A stretch of 64,000 bases of DNA from Oscillatoriaceae cyanobacterium Prado104 (GCA_025454405.1 JALOON010000055.1:1-64000); one strand, 5' to 3'. Shown: positions 1 through 9,523, numbered from the stretch's first letter. The notes: generated by a model not told the origin, from the sequence alone. Translations and numbers: made by a program.

Positions 1-141
1 GGCAGACTAAGTATTTCTACTCAGGTGGGCGGGTGTGCGATCGAATGAGTGGAGCCACCCAGTCCTGTGCGTGCCAGTTGAGGGTGCGGAATGTGGGTTA
101 AAACTTTATTCCATTTCATATTAGTTAAACTTCAGTTGATA

Positions 142-166
142 ATCCCCGCCCTAAAAGGACGGGGAT
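142..166. other. GC-rich hairpin downstream of the RTX protease
   Basis: An almost perfect palindrome (ATCCCCGCCCT, AAAA loop, AGGACGGGGAT) lies about 28 bases past the end of the minus-strand protease gene. No T-run follows on either strand, so it is not a classical terminator. Similar hairpins are often seen at right ends of IS200/IS605-type elements in cyanobacteria, which is a weak inference here. Bases 1-193 otherwise hold no convincing gene; a plus-strand frame from base 3 ends at 99-101. Confidence 0.4.
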
Positions 167-193
167 GCTTTACCTGCTGTTAACAATCTGCAG

Positions 194-3100
194 CTAGATG
201 AAAATGAAATAAGGTCGATCGAGATTCAGATTGGTCGTTCCTTGCACCGTAGCAATCAGATTGTCTGGCTGGCCTGTCCGCCTCAAGAAAATGCTAGTCA
301 CGTTCCCCGAAACCGACAGCGTATAATTTGCCCGAGTTCCCGAAAGGACGATCGTATCATCCACAGAATTAAAGTCAGTAATTACAGCATTGCCCGCACC
401 GTCATAGTAAACTCGATCGCCATCTCCTAACAGGAAACGATCGCGTCCAGAACCACCGATTAAAGTATCGAATTCTCCGGTTCCCGTAGTAGGCGCACTC
501 GGATCGACACCTGCAAGGGAATCATCTCCCGCGCCACCCCGGACAATATCGTTACCGCTGCCTCCCAGCAATAAATCGTTGCCTAACTGACCGAAAATAC
601 TGTCATTTCCTCCATCGCCGGCAATCGAATCATTGCCCCGGCCTCCCAAAATTAAATCGTTACCTTTGCCTCCCAAAATCACATCAAAACCTTCATTGCC
701 GTACAGCGAATCATTACCGCCGCCGCCTAAAACCTCGTCTGCCCCTTTGCCGAGAACAACGATATCGCTGCCTCTTCCAGCATCGATCGAATCATTGCCA
801 ACATTACCAAATATCCGGTCTTCGCCTTTATTGCCAAGAACAGTATCATTGCCCGATCCGCCGTACAAAGAATCCCCGCCGGGGCCGCCGTTGAGGATGT
901 CATCGCCGCTGTCAGCCGAGAGACTGTCGTTACCTCGGTTGCCCGACAGAGTATCGCTACCATCGCCACCATTAATAGTGTCGTTGCCCCTACCGCCGTC
1001 GAGAAAATCGTCGCCGGCTTGCGTGCCGAGAATTACCGTACCGCCTGCCCCAGCGATCGCAATTAATTCGTCGCCATTTAACTCATCATTGCCAGTATTT
1101 CCGAACAGGGAATCATCGCCTGCATCGCCGTCGATCGTATCGTTACCGGGCAATCCCTCCAGGCGATCGTCGCTGCTGCCACCCGACAAGAAATCCGGTC
1201 CGCTTGTGGCTTTTAGCGGAAAACTTGCCAGAATGGTATCTCCCGAAAGGTTGCCGACTGTTTCGATAAAACCCTCTCCAGGTTCGAGATTTCGATCGGC
1301 AAAAAAGTCGAGAATTAACAAGTCAACAGCAGGATTAAACACCCCATTTCTGTTGATATCGACAAGCAAGTCAGTATTGAACTCGCCGCCCCGCGTAACG
1401 CCTGCCGTACCGCTAGCCAGACCGATCGCCACCGTGACGCCATTCAAAGTTAGAGTGTCGTTACCGCCACCATCAGCTATAATGTTGCCCCCTGCCAAAG
1501 TAGCATTTAACAGGTACAAATCATCGCCCGCACCGCCAAACAGACTATCGACACCGCCGCTACTTTCTAAGGTATCGTTGCCGTCATCGCCGTAAAGTTC
1601 GTCGCTGCCGAGGCCGCCGTTGAGGCTGTCGTTATCTAAACCGCCAAATAGTGCGTCGTTGCCTTCACCACCAGTTACGGTATCGTTGCCAGCTTCGCCG
1701 TCTGCAACATCGCTACCGGCACCGCCCGCGATCGAATCGTCGCCTTCGTCGCCAAATAGCGAGTCATTTCCGCCCTCGCCCGCGATGGTGTCGGCATCGT
1801 TTCCACCGTAAACTTCGTCGTTGCCGTCGCCGCCCGAGAGCAAGTTATTGCCAAATTCATCATCTAGGATGTCGTCTCCCGCACCTCCGATTAAGCTGTC
1901 GCTGCCGGGGCCGCCATCTAAGTAGTCGTCTCCAGTATTGCCTTCTAGAGAGTCATCGCCACCTTCGCCGAAGACTTCATCGTTGAGTCCCAAGGCGTCG
2001 ATCGAGTCGTTTTCCGCACTGCCTTCAATAATGTCGTCGTTGGCAGTACCGAATGTTATCCCCAGAGTTAATGCCGGAGTGAGAGTGGTAATTGCATTTG
2101 TTCCCGTTGGAGTTGGCGTCAGAGTTGGAGTGGTTCCCTCTGGAGTTGGTGTCAGAGTTGGAGTGGTTCCCTCTGGAGTTAGCGTCAGAGTTGGTGTTGG
2201 AGTTGCTGCCGGAGTTGGGGTCGGAATGGCAACGGTAATTGCATTTTTTCCCGAATTGGCTGGGGGATTGGTCAAAATCTGGCTGCCAGAAAGGTTGCCT
2301 ACGGTTTGGAAACGACCCGCCCCCGGCGAGAAAAAGTTTTCAACGATCGCATCATCTCTCCTGGCGATTGCCCCGTCAGCATTTAAGTCGATCGCCAAGT
2401 CTCTGCCTTGTCTGGCAATCCCGTTTTGTCCCGGTGCGAGGGAGTTTGTCAGAGTGATGTCTGGGAGGATTAAATTATTGACGGTGCTATTGACGCTGCT
2501 ATTAATAGTGGTGCCGCGATCGACATTGATAATCTTGCTGCCTGCGGATTTCTCGGGATCGAGGATAAAAGTAGTGTTGCCGGGGCCTCCTACCAAATAA
2601 TCGCGATCGCGATAGTTATAAATCCGGTTGCCACTGCTATCCTCAACAGGGATTTGAGGGTCGTTACCGATCAGGGTGTCGCCATCACCGACGGCGACGA
2701 GGGTGTCGTTGCCGCGGCCGCCGTAGAGGGTGTTGGGTGCGTCGTTACCGACGATCGAATCATCTCCGTCGCCGGCGAAGGCATTCTCGATAACGCTGCC
2801 GGGGGCGATGGTGAGGGTGACGGGATTGAGTCTGGTACGTCCGGCGGCATCGCGGCCGGGCAGGCTGCTGGCAACACCGGGCGCTAGATTGAGGGTAACG
2901 CCGTCTGCGATCGCAGCAACATTGATGGCGTCATTGCCGTCGTTGGTGTCGTTGAGAGTTTGGCGCGCGACAGCATTCGGATCGCGATCGTCGCTAAAAC
3001 TTGCGAACTCGTTGGTATAAATGTAGGTGTTGTCGTTAATAATGTCATCGCCGTAAAGCCGCAAAGTTGCGCCTTTGAGTCTGCCGGTATTGTTGCCGCT

Positions 3101-4834
3101 AGTTTTTACTGTTTCTTCATCTGCCCCGCCGTTTTCCTCGGCGTCTTCCTCTTCGTCTGCTTGGGGTGGTGTATAAAAATCGCCGTTATTTATGGGGTCG
3201 TTGGTGGCGCTATTATCGGAAATATTCAGCGTCCAATTGCCAACACCGGTTTCTCCCCAGTGGCGGGCACTGCTGAAGGTGTAGTTAATAGTTGTGCCTT
3301 TGAAACCGTAATCTTCTCGATCTTTACCTACTTGAGTGAAGTAAGGGACGCGATCGAGAATTACACTTTCGGTGCCGTCGGGAGATGTTAGCGTGACTGT
3401 TAAGTCTTGAAATTGACCGTGATCGATATCTAAATTTAGTTCGATCTTGTCAATGTTGGTGGGTCGATCGATCCTGAAACTGCGAGTAATTCCAACAGGG
3501 TTATTGTCAGGAATTGCGATCGGTGTTGGCAGGGTCAAATTGGCAATTTGCACCCTTTCGTTGGTGGCAGTAGCTGCTTCAGTTTGATTTTGTCCCGATC
3601 GCAACTGCCAAGTTTCTGCCAAACGCACGGCTGCGGTGGCATCTGCTAACCCAAAGCCATAGTCGTGATTGACGTGGAGGCCGCCGCCGTTCCAGTTTTG
3701 AGCACCGTTAAATTCCCAAATATCTTTGAAAATTGTACGGTTAATAACTTGGCTGTTAACGTCCTGGTTGTCGGGATCGTTTTTGCGGGCCGAATAAGCG
3801 AGAATTTCTTGAACGTCGCGGTAGCCGAGTCTGGGATTGGCTTGCAGCATTAAAGCGACAATCCCTGAAACCATCGGCGCTGCTGATGACGTGCCGTTAA
3901 AGTTGTTTGTGTAGTTGGTGTCTTGAAAGTTTTGGTTTTCTCTTGGATTGTAGCCGTCGTTGCCTGTTCGATCGAGCGTAGCGATACTGCCGCGATCGCC
4001 GAAAGCTGAAACGAGAAGCGGTGCTCCTGGATTGCTGTAAGGGGCAACAACTCCTTGATTGTCGATCGCTGCTACGGCGATGACATTGCGGCTATTTTCG
4101 TAATCGCCTAAGTTAACATTTCTGCCGCGCTGGCCTGGATTGTTGTTTAAATTCGGGTTAAAGTTTTCGCGTTCGTTGCCGCCGGACCAGACAAATACTG
4201 TTCCCAAGCCGCTGCGGCCGTTGGTAACAGCATTTCTGATGGCTGCAACGTCTTGAGTATTTTGCTCGAAGGCTGAGTTAGGTCCCCAGCTATTATTGGA
4301 AACGTCGAATCGCTGTTGCGCTTGCAAACTTGCCAGGATAACAGTCTTATCGGCTGCATCTTCCTCGTCGGAATCTTCCCCAATAGATTTATTTTTGTAA
4401 CCGACAATTGTTGCTTGGTAAGCCACACCGACGGTGCCGATATTGTTTCTACTACCTGCGATAATCCCAGCTACGGCCGTACCGTGATCGTCTGCATCGT
4501 CTGGGTTCTCCGGATCGGTCGGTCCGGGAAACGGCCCGCCTAAATTGTCTGGCAGCGATCGCAGTCGATCGAAATTGTCTCTCAAATCTTCGTGTTCGCC
4601 ATCGACGCCATCATCGATAACGCTGACTGTGATGCCTTCACCCGCATACTGCGGCCACAGCGGCAGTACGTTGAGGTCGATACCTGCTGTACCGGGTCTA
4701 ATGGTCTTCGATCCGATTTTTGTCTGTCCGTTGTTAAGCAGCCACCACTGATCCTCAGCCAGGGTATTTTTTAAGTCGTCCGGCAAGCTGAATTTATCGG
4801 TCACAACAAACCTCACACCTTGTAATTTTTGCAA
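194..4834 (-). CDS. Kexin-like subtilase (S8) with P domain and RTX repeats
   Basis: A 1546-residue probable secreted serine protease. The subtilisin domain (about 60-400) shows the triad: Asp74 in VIDDGVDG, His117 in DDHGTAVAG, Ser316 in FNGTSSAAP, with the oxyanion Asn220 in SGGN. A proprotein-convertase P domain follows (about 455-545). A Pro/Thr linker made of 13-residue units (LTPTPEGTTPT) lies near 870-920. The C-terminal half carries many RTX nonapeptides (GGxGxDxL) expected to bind calcium. There is no N-terminal signal peptide; RTX proteins are usually exported by type I secretion through a C-terminal signal, but no T1SS genes are in view. The only start here is TTG, after AGGA. Confidence in family is high; the substrate is unknown. 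Confidence 0.9.
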   Translation of the reverse strand: MQKLQGVRFVVTDKFSLPDDLKNTLAEDQWWLLNNGQTKIGSKTIRPGTAGIDLNVLPLWPQYAGEGITVSVIDDGVDGEHEDLRDNFDRLRSLPDNLGGPFPGPTDPENPDDADDHGTAVAGIIAGSRNNIGTVGVAYQATIVGYKNKSIGEDSDEEDAADKTVILASLQAQQRFDVSNNSWGPNSAFEQNTQDVAAIRNAVTNGRSGLGTVFVWSGGNERENFNPNLNNNPGQRGRNVNLGDYENSRNVIAVAAIDNQGVVAPYSNPGAPLLVSAFGDRGSIATLDRTGNDGYNPRENQNFQDTNYTNNFNGTSSAAPMVSGIVALMLQANPRLGYRDVQEILAYSARKNDPDNQDVNSQVINRTIFKDIWEFNGAQNWNGGGLHVNHDYGFGLADATAAVRLAETWQLRSGQNQTEAATATNERVQIANLTLPTPIAIPDNNPVGITRSFRIDRPTNIDKIELNLDIDHGQFQDLTVTLTSPDGTESVILDRVPYFTQVGKDREDYGFKGTTINYTFSSARHWGETGVGNWTLNISDNSATNDPINNGDFYTPPQADEEEDAEENGGADEETVKTSGNNTGRLKGATLRLYGDDIINDNTYIYTNEFASFSDDRDPNAVARQTLNDTNDGNDAINVAAIADGVTLNLAPGVASSLPGRDAAGRTRLNPVTLTIAPGSVIENAFAGDGDDSIVGNDAPNTLYGGRGNDTLVAVGDGDTLIGNDPQIPVEDSSGNRIYNYRDRDYLVGGPGNTTFILDPEKSAGSKIINVDRGTTINSSVNSTVNNLILPDITLTNSLAPGQNGIARQGRDLAIDLNADGAIARRDDAIVENFFSPGAGRFQTVGNLSGSQILTNPPANSGKNAITVAIPTPTPAATPTPTLTLTPEGTTPTLTPTPEGTTPTLTPTPTGTNAITTLTPALTLGITFGTANDDIIEGSAENDSIDALGLNDEVFGEGGDDSLEGNTGDDYLDGGPGSDSLIGGAGDDILDDEFGNNLLSGGDGNDEVYGGNDADTIAGEGGNDSLFGDEGDDSIAGGAGSDVADGEAGNDTVTGGEGNDALFGGLDNDSLNGGLGSDELYGDDGNDTLESSGGVDSLFGGAGDDLYLLNATLAGGNIIADGGGNDTLTLNGVTVAIGLASGTAGVTRGGEFNTDLLVDINRNGVFNPAVDLLILDFFADRNLEPGEGFIETVGNLSGDTILASFPLKATSGPDFLSGGSSDDRLEGLPGNDTIDGDAGDDSLFGNTGNDELNGDELIAIAGAGGTVILGTQAGDDFLDGGRGNDTINGGDGSDTLSGNRGNDSLSADSGDDILNGGPGGDSLYGGSGNDTVLGNKGEDRIFGNVGNDSIDAGRGSDIVVLGKGADEVLGGGGNDSLYGNEGFDVILGGKGNDLILGGRGNDSIAGDGGNDSIFGQLGNDLLLGGSGNDIVRGGAGDDSLAGVDPSAPTTGTGEFDTLIGGSGRDRFLLGDGDRVYYDGAGNAVITDFNSVDDTIVLSGTRANYTLSVSGNVTSIFLRRTGQPDNLIATVQGTTNLNLDRPYFIFI

Positions 4835-5060
4835 TCCTGTTTGGGGGAGACCGATCGCCTTTGCTTATCAAGCGCGATCTAGAGTCGCATCCCCCTTAAG
4901 ACATATTACGCTTAAGGTGCGCGCTGCACGCTGTGTATTTTGAGTAGCTGCGCCAGTCATATTACTGAAAACGAATAATTGGCATCAATCATTTCTCGAT
5001 CGCTCGCGGTTCTAATTGCGATGTCTCAGTAATTTCCCGCAAGATTTCAATTTTCTACAG

Positions 5061-5384
5061 TTACTCAGTTAAGATAATTGGAATTAATCGGTCTTCAATT
5101 TCATCAATATAGGATGTCAACCCTGTTTGAACGCCGTTTTTTCGTAGATGTTCCAGCCCCGTCTCTTCCCAGCACTGTTGTTCGCGTTTCATGTTACCGC
5201 CTGTTAGCTTTTCGACAACAACTTTAGGATTTCTAATGCGATCGGGTTTTTCCCACGAGTTCGATCGCAACTTGTGCGACTCCTCGCACGGATCGAAATT
5301 TAATTCGATTTTTATCTCTTCTAAAATTCGTGTTTCCTCTGGATTGAATGGAAGAAACCCATTCAAAACCCAAGCTTCTCGCAT
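5061..5384 (-). pseudogene. C-terminal part of Toprim-like protein, split off by TGA
   Basis: This 107-residue frame starts with ATG immediately after the TGA of the upstream ORF and in the same reading frame. It begins MREAWVLNGF and continues with a conserved-looking LNFDPCEESHKL segment. From memory of related proteins, this block normally forms the C-terminal half of one polypeptide with the upstream Toprim-like part, so the two pieces are probably one gene cut by a point nonsense mutation. Alternatives are translational reinitiation at TGAATG, giving two subunits, or readthrough. No separate ribosome-binding site is needed if coupling occurs. Function unknown. Confidence 0.6.
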
Positions 5385-5834
5385 TCAATCGGCTGTACCG
5401 ATTACTATTTCTAATTTAGGTTGTCGGTGAATGTGTTCCGCACGCGCTTGCTCGATTCCTTCCCTGCGATCGGGTTGATTGTCTAAATCGCGAATCAAGA
5501 GAACTGCTTTAATCTGTCGTGTTTTTTGGATAAATCGAATTAAATTTAGAACTTTAATAGCTGCTGCACCATCAGCTTTTAACGGTCGATCTTTAGCATG
5601 ACCTAAATATCTCGGAGGGCGAAATCCTGAGTTTTGTTTGAAATTATCTATAATTTGATTGATATTTTTCCAGCAAGAATGTTCGGTACCAGCTTCTAAA
5701 CCACTCCATTGAAATTGATATTGCAGTATCTCAGGTTCTAACCATTCAATCTTTTCTACTAAAACGCGATCGGCTAATTTAGTAGCAGTTCGCGCATCTG
5801 CGCTACTTTCTACAATTACCACAAACTCAATCAT
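5385..5834 (-). CDS. Toprim-like protein, N-terminal part (possible nuclease)
   Basis: 149 residues. It resembles a Toprim/OLD-type nuclease core: an early acidic residue after a hydrophobic strand (VVIVES, Glu9) and a DxD motif after a second strand (AVLLIRDLDN, Asp116 and Asp118). The ATG overlaps the end of the ATPase gene by 8 bases (ATGAATGATTGAG), so translation should be coupled to it. The frame ends at TGA directly before an in-frame ATG that opens the 107-residue continuation. An ATPase followed by a Toprim protein recalls OLD, Gabija and PARIS phage-defence pairs. The activity is inferred only, and the gene may be inactive because of the stop. Confidence 0.6.
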   Translation of the reverse strand: MIEFVVIVESSADARTATKLADRVLVEKIEWLEPEILQYQFQWSGLEAGTEHSCWKNINQIIDNFKQNSGFRPPRYLGHAKDRPLKADGAAAIKVLNLIRFIQKTRQIKAVLLIRDLDNQPDRREGIEQARAEHIHRQPKLEIVIGTAD

Positions 5835-6978
5835 TCATTTCTCCTGCAAGCACCCAATCTTCCCCCTCCGCATCCCAGAATTCTCCAGTAGTTAAAGTTT
5901 GCTTTGCCCATTCAACATCGGGATGTTCGTCCAATCTTTTGGAACGAGTATAACCCGATCTCGTGTTGCTTAGTACGTGAACTTGCGAAGCAGTAAGTTC
6001 ATCTACGATATAGGGAGAATGGGTAGAAAAAATAATTTGCAGGTTTTTGTTAGTTTCAATGATTTCCTTCAAAACAGCGATCGATTCTCGTTGCGCTTTG
6101 GGGTGCAGTCCCTGTTCGATATCGTCGAGCAATACTAAATTAGGTCGATCGGGACTCATTAAAACAGTCAACAATCCCAGGGCGAGCATAGTTCCTTCGC
6201 TAATTGCATGGGCGGGAATCCGTTCGCCAGAATTCATGTTTAAGATAACTTCTTGACCTACTATTTCTTGACTTTCTGCATAGGAGATAGATTTGCCATC
6301 AACTTCGATTAAACGCTGGCGATCGACTGTAACTTTAGCTCGCTTTACCCCGATCTCGCGCACACCTGGAACGATCCTTTTTAACATTTCTTGTAAGGAT
6401 TGAAATCGATCGGGATATTCACCGCGCAAATAGTCTAAAGTAGGTGCTAATCCCGAACCATCGAACTCAACTTGCGGCATAATTGCATCGCTGTAAGTTG
6501 CTTGAGCAAGATTAGTAGCTACTAGCTTAAGATGAACTGCTGCTTTCAAAGATTGGATAATTTGTTTTGGAATTAAATCTAAATCAGTGAGAACTTCGTC
6601 TATAAATGTTGAATTGCTAATTTTTTGTTTTCCATTAATGCTCCATGATACGATCGGATAAGAAGCAGAATAATTAGTTTTTGTCCACTCATAGGAGTAT
6701 TCCCAGTTATTACGATTTTTTTCATCCATCCAAAAACCGCTTGCAGTAACAAACATATTATTTTGTCCGATTGTTATCAAAAATTGAGGCGCTCTTTCAT
6801 GATGAAAAATATTTTCGGGCTCTGAATTAGTAAGTTGACTTAGATAATGCAATGCTTGCAAAACAGATGTTTTCCCAGAGCTATTTTGTCCTACGAGCGC
6901 GTGCAGGCGAGAACTATCTAGGTTAAGTTGGGTATTTTGATGACTTTTGAAGTTATGAAGTATTACCTGTTCTAGCAT
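5827..6978 (-). CDS. OLD/AriA-like AAA (ABC-type) ATPase
   Basis: 383 residues, a stand-alone SMC/ABC-like ATPase. Walker A is GQNSSGKT (30-37), the signature-like segment AISEGTMLALGLL sits at 258-270, Walker B LVLLDDIE at 281-288, and the switch THSPYIVDEL at 319-328. The N terminus (LEQVILHNFKSHQ) is the usual RecF/OLD-like strand. There is no long coiled coil, so it resembles the AAA_15/AAA_21 group found in defence cassettes rather than SMC. It starts 2 bases after the cyclase stop and overlaps the next gene, placing it in a three-gene operon. It probably acts as the sensor or scaffold ATPase for the Toprim-like partner; this role is inferred. Confidence 0.8.
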   Translation of the reverse strand: MLEQVILHNFKSHQNTQLNLDSSRLHALVGQNSSGKTSVLQALHYLSQLTNSEPENIFHHERAPQFLITIGQNNMFVTASGFWMDEKNRNNWEYSYEWTKTNYSASYPIVSWSINGKQKISNSTFIDEVLTDLDLIPKQIIQSLKAAVHLKLVATNLAQATYSDAIMPQVEFDGSGLAPTLDYLRGEYPDRFQSLQEMLKRIVPGVREIGVKRAKVTVDRQRLIEVDGKSISYAESQEIVGQEVILNMNSGERIPAHAISEGTMLALGLLTVLMSPDRPNLVLLDDIEQGLHPKAQRESIAVLKEIIETNKNLQIIFSTHSPYIVDELTASQVHVLSNTRSGYTRSKRLDEHPDVEWAKQTLTTGEFWDAEGEDWVLAGEMND

Positions 6979-6980
6979 TT

Positions 6981-8597
6981 TTAACGACTGTTTTTTCTGT
7001 GAGTTTGATACACATTAATCGGTCGATCGATTCCTTTAAAACGGAACTCTCCTAGGGGTTGAAAACTTTGGGGCGATCGCGCTAAATTATAAGTAGTTTC
7101 GCTCAACACGCATTCCCCCGGCGCGCAAATTCCTTCCATGCGGGCTGCGAGATTAATTGTCGAACCCAATACCGTATAATCAACTCTTTTTGAACTGCCA
7201 ACATCGCCAATTACCGCCTTGCCGCTGTTAATCGAAATGCGCAGTTGCAACGGTTCGCCCAAACTTTTAGTAGCATTGAGTTTGTCGAGACGGTTGAGCA
7301 TTCCCAAAGCAGCAGCCACGGCTCGATCGGCATGATCCGGCTGCGGTTCGGGAGCGCCAAAAAATGCCATAATGCAATCACCGATAAACTTATCTAAAGT
7401 TCCGCCTGCGTCAAAAACTTCTTGCAGCATTTCTTCAAAAAAATTGTTGAGCAAACGGGCAATTTGCGGTGGACTCAAACGCTCCGACATGGCAGTAAAA
7501 CCGACAATATCGGCAAACAAAATACTGATTTCGCTTTCTACGGGCGGGAGGCGATCGTTAATTAAAGTTCCTGTATTAATTAACTGCTGCACGACTGCGG
7601 GAGAGTGGTAGCGTTCCAATCTTTGGCGCATGGTTTCTTCGTTGCGGAGTTTCTGCGTTAGCAGCCACCGCTGCACGCTGGAAGCTACGATATTTCCTAA
7701 TGCTGAAAAAAAGCTCAAATCTTCATCTCCGCCGTAATACCACTCTCTAGAAGCTATCTGAGCGTCTCCGTAAAGCACGCCAAAAACTGTATTTTCATCC
7801 CACAAAGGAACGGCGATCGCGGTGCGAATTCCTTTATCGATCGTGCTCATATTATCGTCAAATTGTTCGTCAAGTTGCGCGTCGGCTGTTTTGAGCGCAA
7901 CTTGTTCGGCAAATACTTTGCGGCAAATCGTGCGTCCGATCCAACTGCCGTCAGCGGGCATATACTGATTTTTAGAAGATTTCTTAGCAGCAGTTTTAAC
8001 TACTTCTAGTTGACCGTTATTGCGGAAGTCAATTAATAAGGCCAGCCTCTCGATATTTTTGATATCGCGAAATACGACTTGCTGCACTCGATCGAACGTT
8101 GCTTCGATCGATTCTGCGGTGTTCAGATATTTAGCAACATCAACCAAGTATTTTAAACGGGAAATAGCTTGTTCGTAATTCTTTTCTACTTTGGTACTCG
8201 GTTCGATCCACTGTTTGTGCAGTTCTTTGGCGTTGCCGAGGATAGTTATTCCTTCAGGCATTGTACCGATTTCTGGCAGTTCGGTATCGGGGCGATCGAA
8301 CAAAACAACTATTAAATTAATCCGCTGTCCCAAATTAATCACATCGCCCTGGTGTACTAAATGGGGGCTGGTAAGAGGACTGTCATTCAGTAGCGTCCCG
8401 TTGGTACTTCCCATATCCTCAACCAGCCAATCCCCAGACTGAGACTTAAACAAGCGAGTGTGGTGGCGGGAAATATCGGAAAAAGGCAGTTGCAAATCGC
8501 ATTCTAGCAAGCGACCGATAATAAATCGATCGCCTTCTACTGCTACTGTTTTTTCGATAATTCCATTAATTTGCAGTTCGAGATTTAGTTCTTTCAT
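6981..8597 (-). CDS. FHA-GAF-adenylyl cyclase (class III)
   Basis: 538 residues. An FHA phosphothreonine-binding domain (about 22-95; IGR, SRHH, STNGT) is followed by a GAF domain (about 150-310) and a class III nucleotide cyclase (about 355-530). Metal-binding Asp363 (FADIVGF) and Asp407 (FIGDCIMAF) are present. Substrate-selecting Lys403 and Thr475 fit the Lys/Thr type of cyanobacterial adenylyl cyclases, and Asn482 and Arg486 match the transition-state residues, so cAMP production is likely. Such soluble cyclases are common in cyanobacteria. Unusually, the ATPase/Toprim pair follows after only 2 bases. The FHA domain suggests control by Ser/Thr kinases and the GAF domain a small ligand. 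Confidence 0.88.
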   Translation of the reverse strand: MKELNLELQINGIIEKTVAVEGDRFIIGRLLECDLQLPFSDISRHHTRLFKSQSGDWLVEDMGSTNGTLLNDSPLTSPHLVHQGDVINLGQRINLIVVLFDRPDTELPEIGTMPEGITILGNAKELHKQWIEPSTKVEKNYEQAISRLKYLVDVAKYLNTAESIEATFDRVQQVVFRDIKNIERLALLIDFRNNGQLEVVKTAAKKSSKNQYMPADGSWIGRTICRKVFAEQVALKTADAQLDEQFDDNMSTIDKGIRTAIAVPLWDENTVFGVLYGDAQIASREWYYGGDEDLSFFSALGNIVASSVQRWLLTQKLRNEETMRQRLERYHSPAVVQQLINTGTLINDRLPPVESEISILFADIVGFTAMSERLSPPQIARLLNNFFEEMLQEVFDAGGTLDKFIGDCIMAFFGAPEPQPDHADRAVAAALGMLNRLDKLNATKSLGEPLQLRISINSGKAVIGDVGSSKRVDYTVLGSTINLAARMEGICAPGECVLSETTYNLARSPQSFQPLGEFRFKGIDRPINVYQTHRKNSR

Positions 8598-8665
8598 ATA
8601 GGTTAAGGCTGTTGAATTTTAGAGGTTGCGATCCGACTTAAATTCACCAGACCAAATTTTTTGCT

Positions 8666-9523
8666 TTATGCAGTAGGTGGCAATTCCAAAGCAAGCTGAC
8701 CCAACACACCAGTTCTAAAATCATTCAACATCTGCCGCGCGGTTCTTTCCACATCTCCTTTATACCTGTGTTTAGCTACTTCGTGCAAATAATCTTCGCC
8801 GTTCATCGATGCAGCATCTAATTTGTAGCGGGATTGAAAACCAGATAGGGAAATCAAACCGCTGTTAGCAGCTTGAAGGTTGACAAGCAAATCTACCATT
8901 GCCGCCGCTACTCGCTGATTGTCGTAGCCCGCCTCCCCAATATCTTCGCAAATCGCTAATTTTACGGCATTTTCCTCATTGCGAAGCCGGCTGGGGATCA
9001 CTCCAGGCGCGTCCAGCAACTCAATTTCGTCGGAAATGCGAATCCAGCGGAGCGATCGGGTGACTCCGGGCCTGCGGGCGCTTTCTACCACTCTTTGCCC
9101 CAATAATCTGTTAATTAAAGCAGATTTTCCCACATTAGGAAAGCCGATCGCCGCAGCCCGCACGGGACGGGGCAGCATCCCGCGATCGCGCCTTCTCTGA
9201 TTCACCCGCACCCCCGCTTCCTGGGCCGCCGCAGTCACCGCATCAATTCCTTTTCCCAGTGCAGCATTAGTAAAATAACCGATTTCGCCTTTTTCCTCAA
9301 ACCATTTTGCCCACAAATCTCGGACTTGCGGCGAAATCATATCCATCCGGTTAATTACTAAAACTCGGGCTTTAGATCCTACCCAATTCGGTATTTGAGG
9401 GTGGTGAGTAGCTAAAGGAATGCGCGCGTCTCGAACTTCGATTACTGCATCTACTTTCTTTAATTGTTCTTTTAATTGCCGTTCGGCTTTGGCTATGTGA
9501 CCGGGATACCATTGAATTGTCAT
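8666..9523 (-). CDS. rbgA: Ribosome biogenesis GTPase RbgA/YlqF
   Basis: 285 residues, a circularly permuted GTPase of the YlqF/RbgA family that helps late assembly of the 50S ribosomal subunit. The permuted order of motifs is visible: G4-like NRMD (normally NKxD) near residue 60, then the P-loop GFPNVGKS near 127-134, then DAPG near 170. The start MTIQWYPGHIAKA is typical of the family, as is the overall length. It is transcribed away from the heptamer-repeat region. The NRMD variant of G4 is a conservative change. Confidence 0.92.
   Translation of the reverse strand: MTIQWYPGHIAKAERQLKEQLKKVDAVIEVRDARIPLATHHPQIPNWVGSKARVLVINRMDMISPQVRDLWAKWFEEKGEIGYFTNAALGKGIDAVTAAAQEAGVRVNQRRRDRGMLPRPVRAAAIGFPNVGKSALINRLLGQRVVESARRPGVTRSLRWIRISDEIELLDAPGVIPSRLRNEENAVKLAICEDIGEAGYDNQRVAAAMVDLLVNLQAANSGLISLSGFQSRYKLDAASMNGEDYLHEVAKHRYKGDVERTARQMLNDFRTGVLGQLALELPPTA

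Noticed and set aside
633..1595. 320-residue plus-strand ORF inside the RTX protease
   Set aside because: It is the antisense shadow of GGxGxD repeats (Ser/Pro-rich, no start signal).
6981..8597. Pycsar cyclase
   Set aside because: Lys403/Thr475 fit adenylyl cyclases, and no TIR or membrane effector of the Pycsar type is adjacent.
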